A DNA stretch of 64,000 nt from an uncultured Collinsella sp. Lineage in GTDB: Bacteria; Actinomycetota; Coriobacteriia; Coriobacteriales; Coriobacteriaceae. The notes under the pieces were generated by a model, which saw only the letters and a list, made by a program, of their open reading frames with translations, searched no databases and was not told where the DNA came from. Made by a program: the position numbers and the translations under genes. The stretch spans positions 1 through 64,000 of the forward strand of contig UQIE01000002.1 of the NCBI GenBank assembly GCA_900541065.1, in the 5' to 3' direction. This document shows, in pieces, positions 1 to 9,072 of the stretch (positions within the stretch are counted from its first letter, which is position 1; the number at the start of each line of letters is the position of its first letter).

Positions 1-91
1 GCAGCGCGCCCGCAAGAGCCCGCGGATATTAGCTTGCCAGGCAAGCGTCGACTAAACGTGCAGCGTGCGCGGTCCCTCCCGACGGGAAACG

Positions 92-116
92 AAAAAGCCC
101 GGTTTAAAACCGGGCT
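92..116 (-). terminator. Rho-independent terminator-like hairpin, minus orientation
   Basis: A perfect 10-bp stem (96-105 with 107-116) is preceded on the plus strand by five A residues, so a minus-strand transcript would end in a U-run. A second hairpin at 160-190 is also followed by a U-rich stretch when read on the minus strand. No minus-strand gene is visible to the right, so this is either a bidirectional terminator of a gene left of the window or the end of a small unannotated RNA. Confidence 0.45.
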
Positions 117-388
117 CGAACAAACACGCCTATTGACAATGGCTTTCTCATATTAAAAGAGGGGTCGACGCCGTTAAGGCATTGACCCCTTGATCAAAGC
201 AACGGCGCTGCCCAGCTTTCCAGAACTTGGGCTGCCGTCGACACTATTCTACCCACGAATGATATTTTGAACAATCGGCAATGCTGCTCCAAAAGCCAGG
301 CACAACTGGCACAACCTAGGCGGTCGCTGAATATGGCAAAGAAACTGTCCCTTTAACACATCCAAAATATTGCCTTTACGTGTTGATA

Positions 389-430
389 CACACGGTGTGC
401 AATAATACTCGCACTGTGCAATAGCGCACA
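389..430. promoter_or_regulatory. Candidate operator in front of the TetR/activase operon
   Basis: CACAC-G-GTGTG at 389-399 is a perfect palindrome. TGTGC and GCACA (415-419 and 426-430) form a second one, and TGTGCAATA occurs twice (396-404 and 415-423). A TAATACT-like -10 lies between them at about 403-409, with TTGATA at 383-388 rather close for a -35. Position and symmetry suit autoregulation by the following TetR gene. This is inference. Confidence 0.35.
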
Positions 431-452
431 GGCTGAGTAACAAGGAGGACGT

Positions 453-1163
453 TTGTCCCAGCTCGAGAAATGCGATCGCCGGTCCCTTCGCTCGCAGCGT
501 GCCCTTCGCCAGGCACTTGCCAGCGAGCTTGCCGAAAGCGGCGACCTTTCGCGCATTAATGTCGCGTCGCTCACCGAGCGCGCTGGCCTTACGCGCCGCA
601 CGTTCTATTCGCACTACCGCGATATTCCTGACTTTATCAATCAAATCGAGGACGGCTTGCTAGCCGAGATCCGTGAGCGCATTGAGCTCATCACTGCAGC
701 TCAACTGCCTGATCTTTATCACAACATCGATGAGCTCGAGCCGGCGCCCGGTTCGGTTGAGTTGCTGCGCTACCTTGCGGCCAACCGCGATTTGATCGGA
801 TCGCTGCTGGGCCCGGGCGGCGACCAGGCTTTCATTAAAAAGATTATCGACACCGCGCGTGAGGCCGTGGTGCCTCGTGCGCAGACGGGCATTTTGGGCC
901 TGGCGCTGGGCACATTCTTTGACTACTACGTTACCTACGTCGTGAGTGCCGAGGTCGGCCTGATTCAGCGTTGGTTTGAGCGTGGGCTCACCGAATCGCC
1001 CGAAGCCATGGCGCGCATTATGACGGTTATCGCCTTTGTGCGTCCCGGCGACCTATATGGCCAACCCATCGATATCAACGTGCCGGAATATGGCATGAAG
1101 CTATTGAACTTGCAGCTCGAGGACGCGGTCGACACCGCCGCAACCGTCGAGTCCAACAACTAA
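453..1163 (+). CDS. TetR/AcrR-family transcriptional regulator
   Basis: A 236-residue DNA-binding regulator. Residues about 10-60 form a TetR-type helix-turn-helix (...INVASLTERAGLTRRTFYSHY...), and the rest is a helical ligand/dimer domain. The start is TTG at 453, chosen because AAGGAGG lies at 442-448 and the HTH begins soon after. It ends 12 bases before the giant activase gene and is probably co-transcribed with it. A second TetR gene is paired with the second activase near 62.4 kb, so this is probably the local regulator of its neighbour. The ligand is unknown. Inverted repeats at 389-430 are candidate binding sites. Confidence 0.85.
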   Translation: MSQLEKCDRRSLRSQRALRQALASELAESGDLSRINVASLTERAGLTRRTFYSHYRDIPDFINQIEDGLLAEIRERIELITAAQLPDLYHNIDELEPAPGSVELLRYLAANRDLIGSLLGPGGDQAFIKKIIDTAREAVVPRAQTGILGLALGTFFDYYVTYVVSAEVGLIQRWFERGLTESPEAMARIMTVIAFVRPGDLYGQPIDINVPEYGMKLLNLQLEDAVDTAATVESNN

Positions 1164-1175
1164 GAGGAGAGACAG

Positions 1176-4100
1176 ATGAGCAAACTCGTCGAGGGCATTA
1201 AGGACCGCATGGTCGCTGCCGCACGCGAGGCCGCGCCCGCCGTGATGGACGCCGCGCAGAAGGCCGCGACCGCGGCTGCCGAGAAAGTTGCCGAGGCAGT
1301 TGCCGATGCCAAGAACGCGGCAGGGGAGACGTCCGTCGCTAGCGAGCCCGTCACTGCCGCTGAGCCCGTAGCCGCCACTGCCGTCCAGGCCCCCGAAGGC
1401 GCGGTCTTCAACCCCGAGAACGCTCGTGGCAACCTGCACCTGGGCATCGACGTGGGCTCCACCACCGTTAAGCTCGCTGTGCTCAACGACGACAACCAGA
1501 TCGTGTACGCCAAGTACCAGCGCCACCACACCGACGTCCGTGCCTGCGCCCGTGATCTGTTCGAGGGCGCTGCGACCGTGCTGCCGACGGCCCAGATGAC
1601 CTGCGCCATTACCGGCTCGGGCGGTCTGCTGTTGTCCCAGTGGCTCGACCTGGAGTTTGTCCAGGAGGTCATCGCCAGCAAGCGCGCTGTCGAGACCCTC
1701 ATCCCGGCCACCGATGTCGCCATCGAGCTGGGCGGCGAGGACGCCAAGATCATCTACTTCGACAACGGTATCGAGCAGCGCATGAACGGCACCTGTGCCG
1801 GCGGTACGGGCGCGTTCATCGACCAGATGGCAACCCTGCTGCACACCGACGCCAGCGGCCTTAACGAACTCGCGGCCAACGCCACCACCATCTATCCCAT
1901 CGCCAGCCGCTGCGGCGTTTTTGCCAAGACCGACGTCCAGCCGCTGCTCAACGAGGGCGCCCGCCCCGAGGACGTGGCGGCCTCCATCTTCCAAGCCGTC
2001 GTGACCCAGACCATCTCGGGCCTGGCGTGCGGCCGTCCCATTCGCGGCAACGTCGCCTTCCTGGGCGGCCCGCTGCAGTATCTCTCTGAGCTGCGCCACC
2101 GCTTCTACCTCACGCTCAACCTGGACGAAGAGCACCGCATTGTGCCCCAAAACGCTCACCTATTTGTGGCGAGCGGCGCCGCCATGGCGCACGAGTCCAA
2201 CAAGCTCAGCACGTTCCCGCAGCTCATCGAGGCCATCGACAGCTTGGGTGACACGCAGGGTGCCGAGGTCGAGCGCCTGGATCCGCTCTTTGCCACCGAC
2301 GAGGATTTTGCCGAGTTCAAGACTCGCCACGACACCGAGGTCGTCCCCAAGGGTAAGCTCGACGGCTACACCGGCCGCGTGTTCATCGGTATCGACGCCG
2401 GTTCCACCACCATGAAGGCCGCGCTCGTGGGCGAGGACGGCCAGCTGTTGCACACCTGGTACGGCAACAACAACGGTGACATCCTGGGCACGGCCAAGGT
2501 CATCATGGCCGATTTCTACAACCACATCCCCGCCGGCTGCACCATCGGCCACGTGACCACCACGGGCTACGGCGAGGCACTGCTCATCGAGGCCCTCAAG
2601 GCCGATTCCGGCGAGATCGAGACCGTCGCGCACCTGCGCGGCGCCAAGGCATTCCTGCCCGGCGTCGAGTTTATCCTGGACATTGGCGGCCAGGACATGA
2701 AGTGTCTGCGCGTCAAGGACGGCGTCATCGAGCACATCATGCTCAACGAGGCTTGCTCGTCGGGCTGCGGCAGCTTTATCGAGAGTTTCGCCGTGTCTAT
2801 GAACATGGACGTGCGCGCGTTCGCCGATGCCGCCATCCATGCTAAGGCTCCCGTCGACCTGGGCAGCCGCTGCACGGTCTTTATGAACTCGCGCGTCAAG
2901 CAGGCGCAAAAGGAAGGCGCCACGGTGGGCGACATCGCGGCCGGCCTGTCCTATTCCGTCATCAAGAACGCCCTGTTCAAGGTCATTAAGCTGCGCGACC
3001 CCAAGGAGATCGGCAGCCAGGTGATCGTCCAGGGCGGCACCTTTATGTCCGATGCTACGCTGCGTGCGTTTGAGCAGCTCACCGGCGTTCATGCCGTACG
3101 TCCCGACATCGCCGGCTGCATGGGCGCCTACGGTGCGGCCCTGCTCGCCCGCGATCGCGCCGGCGCCGACGGCACTTCGACCATCCTCTCGGCCGAGGAC
3201 ATCGCGCACCTTACCGTGACGCAAAAGCATGTCCGTTGCGGCCGTTGCTCTAACAACTGCCAGCTTACCGTCAACGATTTTGGCGGCGGCAGGCGCTTCA
3301 TTACCGGCAACCGCTGCGAGAAGGGCGCCGGCCACAAAAAGCAGAAGACTGAGGCCCCCAACCTTTTCAAAAAGAAAAACGAGCTGCTCTTTAACCGCGA
3401 GATCCTGAGTCCCGACGAGGCCCCGCGCGGCACCGTGGGTATCCCGCGCGCACTCAACATGTACGAAAACTACCCCTTCTGGCACGCGTTCTTTACGCGC
3501 CTGGGCTTTAGCGTGCAGCTGTCCGACCAGTCGAGCAAAAAGGCCTACCAGGCGGGCATCGAGTCCATGCCGTCCGAGAGCGTGTGCTACCCGGCAAAGA
3601 TGAGCCACGGCCATGTGATGAACCTCATCGACCGCGATGTCGACTTCATCTGGATGCCGTGCGTGCGCTGGGAGCGCAAGGAGGATCCGACGGCTGGCAA
3701 CTGTTACAACTGCCCCATCGTCATGAGCTACCCCACAGCGCTGGCGCTCAACATCGACGAGATTCGCGAACAGAACATCGAGTTCCTGTATCCGTTTGTG
3801 CCGTATCACGACAAGACCGAGCTCAAGCGCCGTCTGTACCAGGTGCTCGCCGTCGACCGCGTGGCCGATGCGCAAGCCGGTCGCGGTCGCGTGCGTGGAC
3901 CCAAGATCACGCGCTCCGAGGTCGATGCCGCCGTCAACGCTGCCTTTGAGGCCGATGCGCGCTTCCACGAGGATATCCAGACCATGGGCGAGGAGGCTCT
4001 TAAGTGGGTCGAGGACCATGGCGGTCACGGCATCGTGCTCGCCGGTCGTCCCTACCATAACGACCCCGAGATCAACCACGCCCTGCCCGAACTTATCTCG

Positions 4101-5960
4101 AGCTTTGGCTTTGCGGTCTTTACCGAGGATTCGCTTGCGCATCTGGTAAAGCCCGAGCGTCCGATTCGCGTCGTCGACCAGTGGATGTACCACAGCCGCC
4201 TGTACGCCGTCGCCCGTTTTGTGACGATGCGCAACGACCTGGACCTGATCCAGCTCAATTCCTTCGGCTGCGGCCTGGACGCTCTGACCACCGATCAGGT
4301 GCAGGAGATTCTGGAAGCCAGCGGCAAGATCTACACCGTGCTTAAGATCGACGAGGTGTCTAACCTGGGTGCCGCGCGCATCCGCATCCGCTCGCTCATG
4401 GCAGCGCTCAAGGACCAGGAGGCCGAGCGCCTGGCCGATGCCACGGCCGCGGGCGAGGCCTACGAGCAAGGCGATGCCGCGCCGGTGGCGCCCTCCACGG
4501 ATGCCCCCGCGTTCGCGAGCCGCAAGTACACGTTTGAGGCGCAGCGTGAGAGTGCTTCGACCGCGTGGCCCAAGGTGCCCTTTACCGAGCAGATGCGCGA
4601 GGAGGGCTACACCATCCTGTGCCCGCAGATGGCGCCGATTCACTTTGACCTGGTCAAAGAGGTGTTCCGCGGTGCCGGCTACAACTTGGAGCTGCTGCCC
4701 TCGACCGACCACGATGCCGTCGAGGCTGGCCTGCGCTACGTGAACAATGACATTTGCTATCCGTCGATCCTGGTGACGGGCCAGATTATGGAGGCCATCG
4801 AGAGCGGTCGGTACGACCTGTCCAAGACGGCCGTGGTTATCAGCCAGACCGGCGGCGGCTGCCGTGCCACCAACTACATCGCACTCATCCGCAAGGCCCT
4901 GCGCGAGAGCGGCCACCCCGAGATCCCGGTGATCTCGCTTTCGGCCGTGGCGCTCGGTGAGGACAACCCCGGCTTTAAGATTACGCCGGCACTGCTTAAG
5001 CAGGCAGTCTACGCAGTGCTCTTTGGTGACGTCATGATGCAGATGCTCTATCGTTGCCGCCCGTACGAGGCCACGCCCGGTGCCGCCAACGCACTCTACG
5101 AGGAGTACATGGCGCGCGCCCGCAAGCTGGCGCCTAAGTTCAACAGGCACAACTACACCAAGTTGTGCCGCGAGGCCATCCGCGCGTTCGACACCATGCC
5201 GCTTGTGGGCGAGGGTACCAAGCCGCGCGTGGGCGTGGTTGGCGAGATCCTGGTCAAGTTCCATCCCACGGCCAACAACCACGTGGTCGATGTCATTGAG
5301 CGCGAGGGCTGCGAGGCCGTGGTACCGGGCCTGCTCGACTTCTTCCTGTACTCCATGAGCAACGCCGAGCTTCAAAAAGACGAGCTGGGAAGCTCTGCCA
5401 CGGCGCGCGCTAGCATGCAGGCGCTCATTAAGCTGGTGGACTGGATGCGCACGCCGGTGGAGGAGATGCTCGAAAAGTCCCGCCGCTTCGAGGCGCCCGA
5501 GCGCATTGGCACCATGGCGGACAAGGCTCGTACGGTGCTTTCGGTGTGCAACAACATGGGCGAAGGCTGGCTGCTCACGGCCGAGATGCTCGACCTGATC
5601 GACCACGGTGCGCCCAACATCATCTGCACGCAGCCCTTCGCGTGCCTGCCCAACCACGTAGTGGGTAAGGCCGTGATCAAGGAGCTGCGCCGCCAGCATC
5701 CCGAGAGCAACATCGTCGCGGTGGACTACGACCCCGGCGCGTCCGAGGTCAACCAGCTCAACCGCATTAAGCTCATGATCAGCGTGGCCAAGGAAAACAT
5801 GCGCGCCGGCAAGGGCTTTAAGCTCGAGAAGGTGGCGCCGCTCGCGATGGACGAGGTCACCGGCCAGATGCGTGCCCATGATGGCTGCGTGAGCTGTGGC
5901 TCGGCCAGTGAGGAGGCCGTTGCATCGGTCGCCAAGCGTTTGGGACGCGGTGTGAAGTAG
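1176..5960 (+). CDS. Giant 2-hydroxyacyl-CoA dehydratase activase-like protein
   Basis: 1594 residues. An Ala-rich segment (about 1-83) is followed by two BcrAD/BadFG (HgdC-type) ASKHA ATPase domains, starting near residue 90 (GIDVGSTTVK) and residue 402 (GIDAGSTTMK). The second keeps the iron-sulfur ligand contexts of the activators (NEACSSGCGSF near 523, GSRCTVF near 562). The first has related CAGGTGAF and SRCGVF motifs. A Cys cluster CGRCSNNC follows near 687, then a DUF2229 region from about 752 and a long COG3580/COG3581-like C-terminal half ending in GCVSCGS. Known activators hydrolyse ATP to pass one electron to a dehydratase. No dehydratase genes are nearby, so the partner is unknown. 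The ATG has GAGGAG upstream. A paralogue lies at 58004-62443 and a fragment of this gene at 11240-11448. Confidence 0.85.
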   Translation: MSKLVEGIKDRMVAAAREAAPAVMDAAQKAATAAAEKVAEAVADAKNAAGETSVASEPVTAAEPVAATAVQAPEGAVFNPENARGNLHLGIDVGSTTVKLAVLNDDNQIVYAKYQRHHTDVRACARDLFEGAATVLPTAQMTCAITGSGGLLLSQWLDLEFVQEVIASKRAVETLIPATDVAIELGGEDAKIIYFDNGIEQRMNGTCAGGTGAFIDQMATLLHTDASGLNELAANATTIYPIASRCGVFAKTDVQPLLNEGARPEDVAASIFQAVVTQTISGLACGRPIRGNVAFLGGPLQYLSELRHRFYLTLNLDEEHRIVPQNAHLFVASGAAMAHESNKLSTFPQLIEAIDSLGDTQGAEVERLDPLFATDEDFAEFKTRHDTEVVPKGKLDGYTGRVFIGIDAGSTTMKAALVGEDGQLLHTWYGNNNGDILGTAKVIMADFYNHIPAGCTIGHVTTTGYGEALLIEALKADSGEIETVAHLRGAKAFLPGVEFILDIGGQDMKCLRVKDGVIEHIMLNEACSSGCGSFIESFAVSMNMDVRAFADAAIHAKAPVDLGSRCTVFMNSRVKQAQKEGATVGDIAAGLSYSVIKNALFKVIKLRDPKEIGSQVIVQGGTFMSDATLRAFEQLTGVHAVRPDIAGCMGAYGAALLARDRAGADGTSTILSAEDIAHLTVTQKHVRCGRCSNNCQLTVNDFGGGRRFITGNRCEKGAGHKKQKTEAPNLFKKKNELLFNREILSPDEAPRGTVGIPRALNMYENYPFWHAFFTRLGFSVQLSDQSSKKAYQAGIESMPSESVCYPAKMSHGHVMNLIDRDVDFIWMPCVRWERKEDPTAGNCYNCPIVMSYPTALALNIDEIREQNIEFLYPFVPYHDKTELKRRLYQVLAVDRVADAQAGRGRVRGPKITRSEVDAAVNAAFEADARFHEDIQTMGEEALKWVEDHGGHGIVLAGRPYHNDPEINHALPELISSFGFAVFTEDSLAHLVKPERPIRVVDQWMYHSRLYAVARFVTMRNDLDLIQLNSFGCGLDALTTDQVQEILEASGKIYTVLKIDEVSNLGAARIRIRSLMAALKDQEAERLADATAAGEAYEQGDAAPVAPSTDAPAFASRKYTFEAQRESASTAWPKVPFTEQMREEGYTILCPQMAPIHFDLVKEVFRGAGYNLELLPSTDHDAVEAGLRYVNNDICYPSILVTGQIMEAIESGRYDLSKTAVVISQTGGGCRATNYIALIRKALRESGHPEIPVISLSAVALGEDNPGFKITPALLKQAVYAVLFGDVMMQMLYRCRPYEATPGAANALYEEYMARARKLAPKFNRHNYTKLCREAIRAFDTMPLVGEGTKPRVGVVGEILVKFHPTANNHVVDVIEREGCEAVVPGLLDFFLYSMSNAELQKDELGSSATARASMQALIKLVDWMRTPVEEMLEKSRRFEAPERIGTMADKARTVLSVCNNMGEGWLLTAEMLDLIDHGAPNIICTQPFACLPNHVVGKAVIKELRRQHPESNIVAVDYDPGASEVNQLNRIKLMISVAKENMRAGKGFKLEKVAPLAMDEVTGQMRAHDGCVSCGSASEEAVASVAKRLGRGVK

Positions 5961-6307
5961 CTAAATTATTCCGACGCTAACAGCGGCTTGCCGAAATAAT
6001 GTGTGAGGCGCGGTGGCGGCCATCTGGCTGTCGCCGCGCCATCTTTCTCTGGCTTGGTCTGGGGCGGTGCTGACAATGAATGGTGCGGTCAGTGCTCGGC
6101 TCAACCCGCTGAGAAGGTGGGGCTGAGCCATATATTTCGGAAGTGGGGCACAGGCTTGCGGGTGGTGAGTGGGTCACTGATTTGGCAAGAGTCTGTCAGG
6201 CCCTCGTTGTTTTCTCTCGGAATACTTCAAAATACATGGGCTGACCCACGCTTCTGTTCTGGCGGAATACACTGCTGTTTTGCATGGAATTAGCATGCCC
6301 GTCATAT
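5961..6307. other. Intergenic region between activase and LysR genes
   Basis: No supported gene. It contains a likely activase terminator at 6007-6050 and an ATTATT/AATAAT-type inverted repeat just after the stop codon. Base composition shifts from GC-rich to AT-rich towards the right, marking the left edge of the 6.2-11.2 kb island. Confidence 0.5.
6007..6050 (+). terminator. Probable terminator after the first activase
   Basis: GGCGCGG (6007-6013) pairs with CCGCGCC (6034-6040), with further pairing inside, and is followed by a T-rich stretch (ATCTTTCTCT). Confidence 0.5.
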
Positions 6308-7264
6308 TCAGCTGGAAAGGTCTCCTCTTTCAGCGCTTTTTAAACATCGAGAGAGCTGGCGTGCCTCAAGTTGAATGCAGCTTATCGCGTGATGAGTCTG
6401 CGCTTGGGTATCGTTTGAATTTGAAACGCAGTAAAAAGGGATTGATATTCTGTCTTGTTCGCTTAGGCAAACGATTTTTGCTGGATAGCCTATCCTGAAT
6501 TGAGACGCTTGTGAGGCTATGGTCAGAATAATCCCATGCTTATGAATCAGAAAATCGGACAAATTTTGCTGGTCTGCTAAGTTAATATTCTCGTAGGAAG
6601 GGGAAAGGCCCAGATGGTTAAATACTGAGTTTATTCTCTTTCGACAATATCGAATGTCACAGGTGTTTGCAATTGGATATCGAGCCACCGCGTTTAGATT
6701 TGCCGTTGCGCGACTGGCTAATGGGTGGCTGCTTTCAACTAAGAGGTTGACTTCGGCATTCAATAAAAAATGTGATTCAAAAAGATTGGTGTCTACTTGT
6801 CCAGCGACAATTGCAATGTCGATTTGTCTGTCAAGTAGAAGGGATAAACACGTTCCGCCGTCGTCATATCTGGAAACAGTAAACTTACCGCCCTTATACT
6901 TTTTCGAAAGCCTGTTCAGTGTGGGCTGGTTGAACCAGCTTGCGAGTATTGGTGCTAGTCCGACTGCAACGCGTGTCAAACGTGTCTGGCTTATTTTTAT
7001 CTTTTCACGCGTGATTTGCGCATACGCTTGAATTCCCTCAACTGAAGCTAGTACATCTAATGCTATAGGAAGGATTTCCTCTCCATAGTTTGTTAGATGT
7101 AGAATACTGCCTCTTTTTTCGAACAGCTTCAGACCAAGTTCAGATTCCAATGCTCGAATGCCTTTTGAAACAGCTTGCGGCGAAACGCTTAATATAGTTG
7201 CTGCATCCGAGTAATTCTGATAATCAAATACCTTTATGAAATACTGCAGCTGAACAACATTCAC
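6308..7264 (-). CDS. LysR-family transcriptional regulator
   Basis: 318 residues. The N-terminal winged HTH (about 1-60: LQYFIKVFDYQNYSDAATIL..., then AVSKGIRALESELG) is typical of LysR. The rest resembles the LysR effector-binding domain. The minus-strand start at 7264 has AAGGAAA upstream. It is transcribed divergently from the peptide/radical SAM operon that begins at 7431, the usual arrangement when a LysR regulator controls its neighbour. The gene is AT-richer than the flanking chromosome, like the rest of the island. Effector unknown; control of the operon is inferred from position only. Confidence 0.85.
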   Translation of the reverse strand: MNVVQLQYFIKVFDYQNYSDAATILSVSPQAVSKGIRALESELGLKLFEKRGSILHLTNYGEEILPIALDVLASVEGIQAYAQITREKIKISQTRLTRVAVGLAPILASWFNQPTLNRLSKKYKGGKFTVSRYDDGGTCLSLLLDRQIDIAIVAGQVDTNLFESHFLLNAEVNLLVESSHPLASRATANLNAVARYPIANTCDIRYCRKRINSVFNHLGLSPSYENINLADQQNLSDFLIHKHGIILTIASQASQFRIGYPAKIVCLSEQDRISIPFYCVSNSNDTQAQTHHAISCIQLEARQLSRCLKSAERGDLSS

Positions 7265-7334
7265 CAGAATTTCCTTAGGTTGAATTTTAAATCAGTCTAA
7301 GTGTAAATTAAATAATGTTAAACAAGGCAAACAA

Positions 7335-7403
7335 ATTGTTTCATTGTTTCATCTAGTACAAAAAGTTATCAAACAGCTTTTGACTTTTTGACCAAAGTAT
7401 AAC
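7335..7403 (+). promoter_or_regulatory. Probable promoter/operator region of the Cys-rich peptide operon
   Basis: The AT-rich gap between the divergent LysR gene and the first peptide contains two head-to-tail copies of ATTGTTTC (7335-7342, 7343-7350). It also has a good -10 (TATAAC, 7398-7403). TTGACT lies at 7380-7385, only 12 bases from the -10, so there is no correctly spaced -35. This would suit an activator-dependent promoter with LysR bound upstream. Confidence 0.4.
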
Positions 7404-7430
7404 TAGGCCTAGAACGAGAAAGGAGCCATT

Positions 7431-7601
7431 GTGGATTGGATACAGCCAACTCAAACACCTAACGATATTGCTTTGCTATCAAGTTGGTGTCCTTGTCAGG
7501 GCGCAAAATGTCAAGGGCGCTGTAATCCCTGGGGGATGTGTGCCGTGTACACGGGCGGGAATTGCCGCGCATTTCAACATTGCGGTATACACGTTAGCTA
7601 G
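7431..7601 (+). CDS. Cys-rich peptide A, putative radical SAM RiPP precursor
   Basis: 56 residues starting at GTG 7431, with AAAGGAG at 7419-7425. The first 18 or so residues (MDWIQPTQTPNDIALLSS) look like a leader. The rest carries seven Cys at positions 20, 22, 27, 31, 37, 45 and 51, and includes CAVYTGGNC. The next peptide, in another frame, shares the M-[DE]-[WY]-I-Q start and the C-x2-Y-[ST]-G-G core motif, which is hard to explain by chance. It lies directly upstream of a radical SAM/SPASM gene and an ABC exporter. I infer a ribosomally synthesised peptide whose Cys residues are joined into thioether bridges. A 118-residue reading in an overlapping frame exists but lacks these signs. 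Mature form and activity unknown. Confidence 0.75.
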   Translation: MDWIQPTQTPNDIALLSSWCPCQGAKCQGRCNPWGMCAVYTGGNCRAFQHCGIHVS

Positions 7602-7609
7602 GAGCTCCG

Positions 7610-7774
7610 ATGGAATATATTCAAAAGCCAGTGAATACTCAGATGCCTGCTTCGTCTCGAGATATTTCTACGTGTGTGTCCTGTGCAGCACATATTTGTT
7701 GGAGTTATTCAGGGGGAGGACCGTGTGGCCTGAGGATCTGCATTACCAAATTTTGTGGCTGGAATTACTCCTAA
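7610..7774 (+). CDS. Cys-rich peptide B, putative radical SAM RiPP precursor
   Basis: 54 residues from ATG 7610. AGGAG at 7600-7604 overlaps the stop codon of peptide A, suggesting coupled translation. The leader-like N-terminus begins MEYIQKPVNTQMPASSRD. Six Cys follow at 22, 25, 30, 39, 44 and 49, with CWSYSGGGPC matching CAVYTGGNC of peptide A and the last three Cys spaced every five residues. The MxYIxKP-type start reminds me of Cys-rich peptides of clostridial radical SAM systems (Clo7bot type), but that is from memory and untested. It ends 38 bases before the radical SAM gene. It is probably the second substrate of the same maturase. Confidence 0.78.
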   Translation: MEYIQKPVNTQMPASSRDISTCVSCAAHICWSYSGGGPCGLRICITKFCGWNYS

Positions 7775-7812
7775 TGGCAGGTTGAATTATTGAAATATGC
7801 AACGGAGTAGAA

Positions 7813-9072
7813 ATGAAACAGTCTCGCTTTAATGTAATCGATAAAGGGAATCAACCTACGCTGGCATATAACTCGTACTCTGGTGCAATCGTTGCGTTGG
7901 ATGCAGAATACGAGAAGGGGCTTTTTGAGAATGGAGCTAATTGCCCTTCGGAAATTGTCGATAATTTGACGGACGCGGGGTTGTTGGTTCCCGACGGACT
8001 TGACGAGATCGAACATTTAAAAGAGATATCGTTGGCCTGTCGCATGCAATCAAAATCACTTTCATTTACGATAGCCCCGACATTGAATTGTAACTTCAGA
8101 TGTCCGTATTGTTATGAGAACGGCAAGCGTTATGGCTCAATGAGCGACCGATGCGTCGATCAGGTAATAAAGCATATCAATGGCATGGTTATAGACAATC
8201 AGGCGGAAAGTTTGCAGATTGCCTGGTATGGCGGCGAGCCTTTATTGGCGATTGAGACTGTGGAGAAGATTACGCGCGGAATCCGAAGTGATGAAATCTT
8301 ATTTAACGCCAGCATGGTGACCAATGGCTATTTCTTAGATGGGAAAACGGCGGAGTTGCTTGCAAAAAATGGGGTTACGCACGTTCAGGTAACTGTCGAT
8401 GGTCCGCCTGAGATACACAATCGAAGAAGATGTCTTCCTTCTGGCGGCGATACGTTCAACCGTATTATTGATAACGTAAAAAGGGCTAGTGCGTACTTTG
8501 ATGTCATCTTAAGAGTCAATGTTGATCCGTCGAACGGTGATCAGATTGATCGTTTGGTTGATTCGCTTGATCGTAAAGGTCTTCGTAATAAAGTAAAACT
8601 ATATTTAGCGGCAGTAGATGATATAAATGGGACGTGCGCTAACTCTCCATGCTATTCAGAGGATGAATTTGCTTCGATTGAAGCATCCTGTCTGTCTCGC
8701 TACAAAATGACAGGGTACATGGATCCATTTCTTCCAGGCTTTAATCCGACCATATGCGGAGCCGTCAATAAATATTCAGAAGTTATTGGACCAGACGGTT
8801 CCTTATATAAATGCTGGAATGAAATAGGATATTCCGACAGAAGCTATGGGAGCATCTTTGAAAATGTAACGAGTAGCGCATCCGAAGTTTCCATATGGAA
8901 TGCTTACGACTTTTGTTCAGATTCAGAATGCCTTAACTGCTCACTTCTTCCTATGTGCATGGGTGGCTGTCCCTTCACCAGGCTGTATGAAAATAAGACA
9001 AGCTGTGTATCCGCAAGAAAGAACTGTATAAAAGTAATGAGGGCGGCCTATGATCTCAAGCATAAGAAGTGA
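7813..9072 (+). CDS. Radical SAM/SPASM peptide maturase
   Basis: 419 residues. The radical SAM cluster motif C-x3-C-x2-C is at C93, C97 and C100 (CNFRCPYC), followed by YGGEP near 139. A C-terminal SPASM domain has Cys at 315, 334, 368, 373, 376, 382, 386 and 398, enough for two auxiliary iron-sulfur clusters. The N-terminal 80 residues may bind the leader. SPASM radical SAM enzymes of this layout form thioether or other crosslinks in Cys-rich peptides (sactipeptide, ranthipeptide and related classes). With two Cys-rich peptides directly upstream, crosslinking of those peptides is the natural inference. The start at 7813 has GGAG at 7804-7807. The end overlaps the ABC gene by 23 bases. Confidence 0.9.
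   Translation: MKQSRFNVIDKGNQPTLAYNSYSGAIVALDAEYEKGLFENGANCPSEIVDNLTDAGLLVPDGLDEIEHLKEISLACRMQSKSLSFTIAPTLNCNFRCPYCYENGKRYGSMSDRCVDQVIKHINGMVIDNQAESLQIAWYGGEPLLAIETVEKITRGIRSDEILFNASMVTNGYFLDGKTAELLAKNGVTHVQVTVDGPPEIHNRRRCLPSGGDTFNRIIDNVKRASAYFDVILRVNVDPSNGDQIDRLVDSLDRKGLRNKVKLYLAAVDDINGTCANSPCYSEDEFASIEASCLSRYKMTGYMDPFLPGFNPTICGAVNKYSEVIGPDGSLYKCWNEIGYSDRSYGSIFENVTSSASEVSIWNAYDFCSDSECLNCSLLPMCMGGCPFTRLYENKTSCVSARKNCIKVMRAAYDLKHKK

Larger units (their letters stand above)
1..452. other. Intergenic region upstream of the first TetR gene
   Basis: No convincing coding sequence is seen here. The stretch contains three hairpins: AGCCCGGTTT/AAACCGGGCT at 96-116, AGGGGTC/GACCCCT at 160-190, and a weaker one at about 202-238. 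Nearer the gene (389-430) lie short inverted repeats that may be an operator. The left edge may contain the tail of a gene outside the window, which cannot be judged. Confidence 0.5.

Noticed and set aside
2160..5879. A 1239-codon open frame on the minus strand
   Set aside because: It is antisense to the activase gene. High GC leaves long open frames; the product is low-complexity His/Gly/Leu/Arg-rich with no family resemblance.
7429..7785. A 118-codon plus-strand frame starting at TTG 7429
   Set aside because: It overlaps both Cys-rich peptides in a different frame, has no conserved features and uses the same ribosome site as peptide A. The shared motifs of peptides A and B are better evidence.
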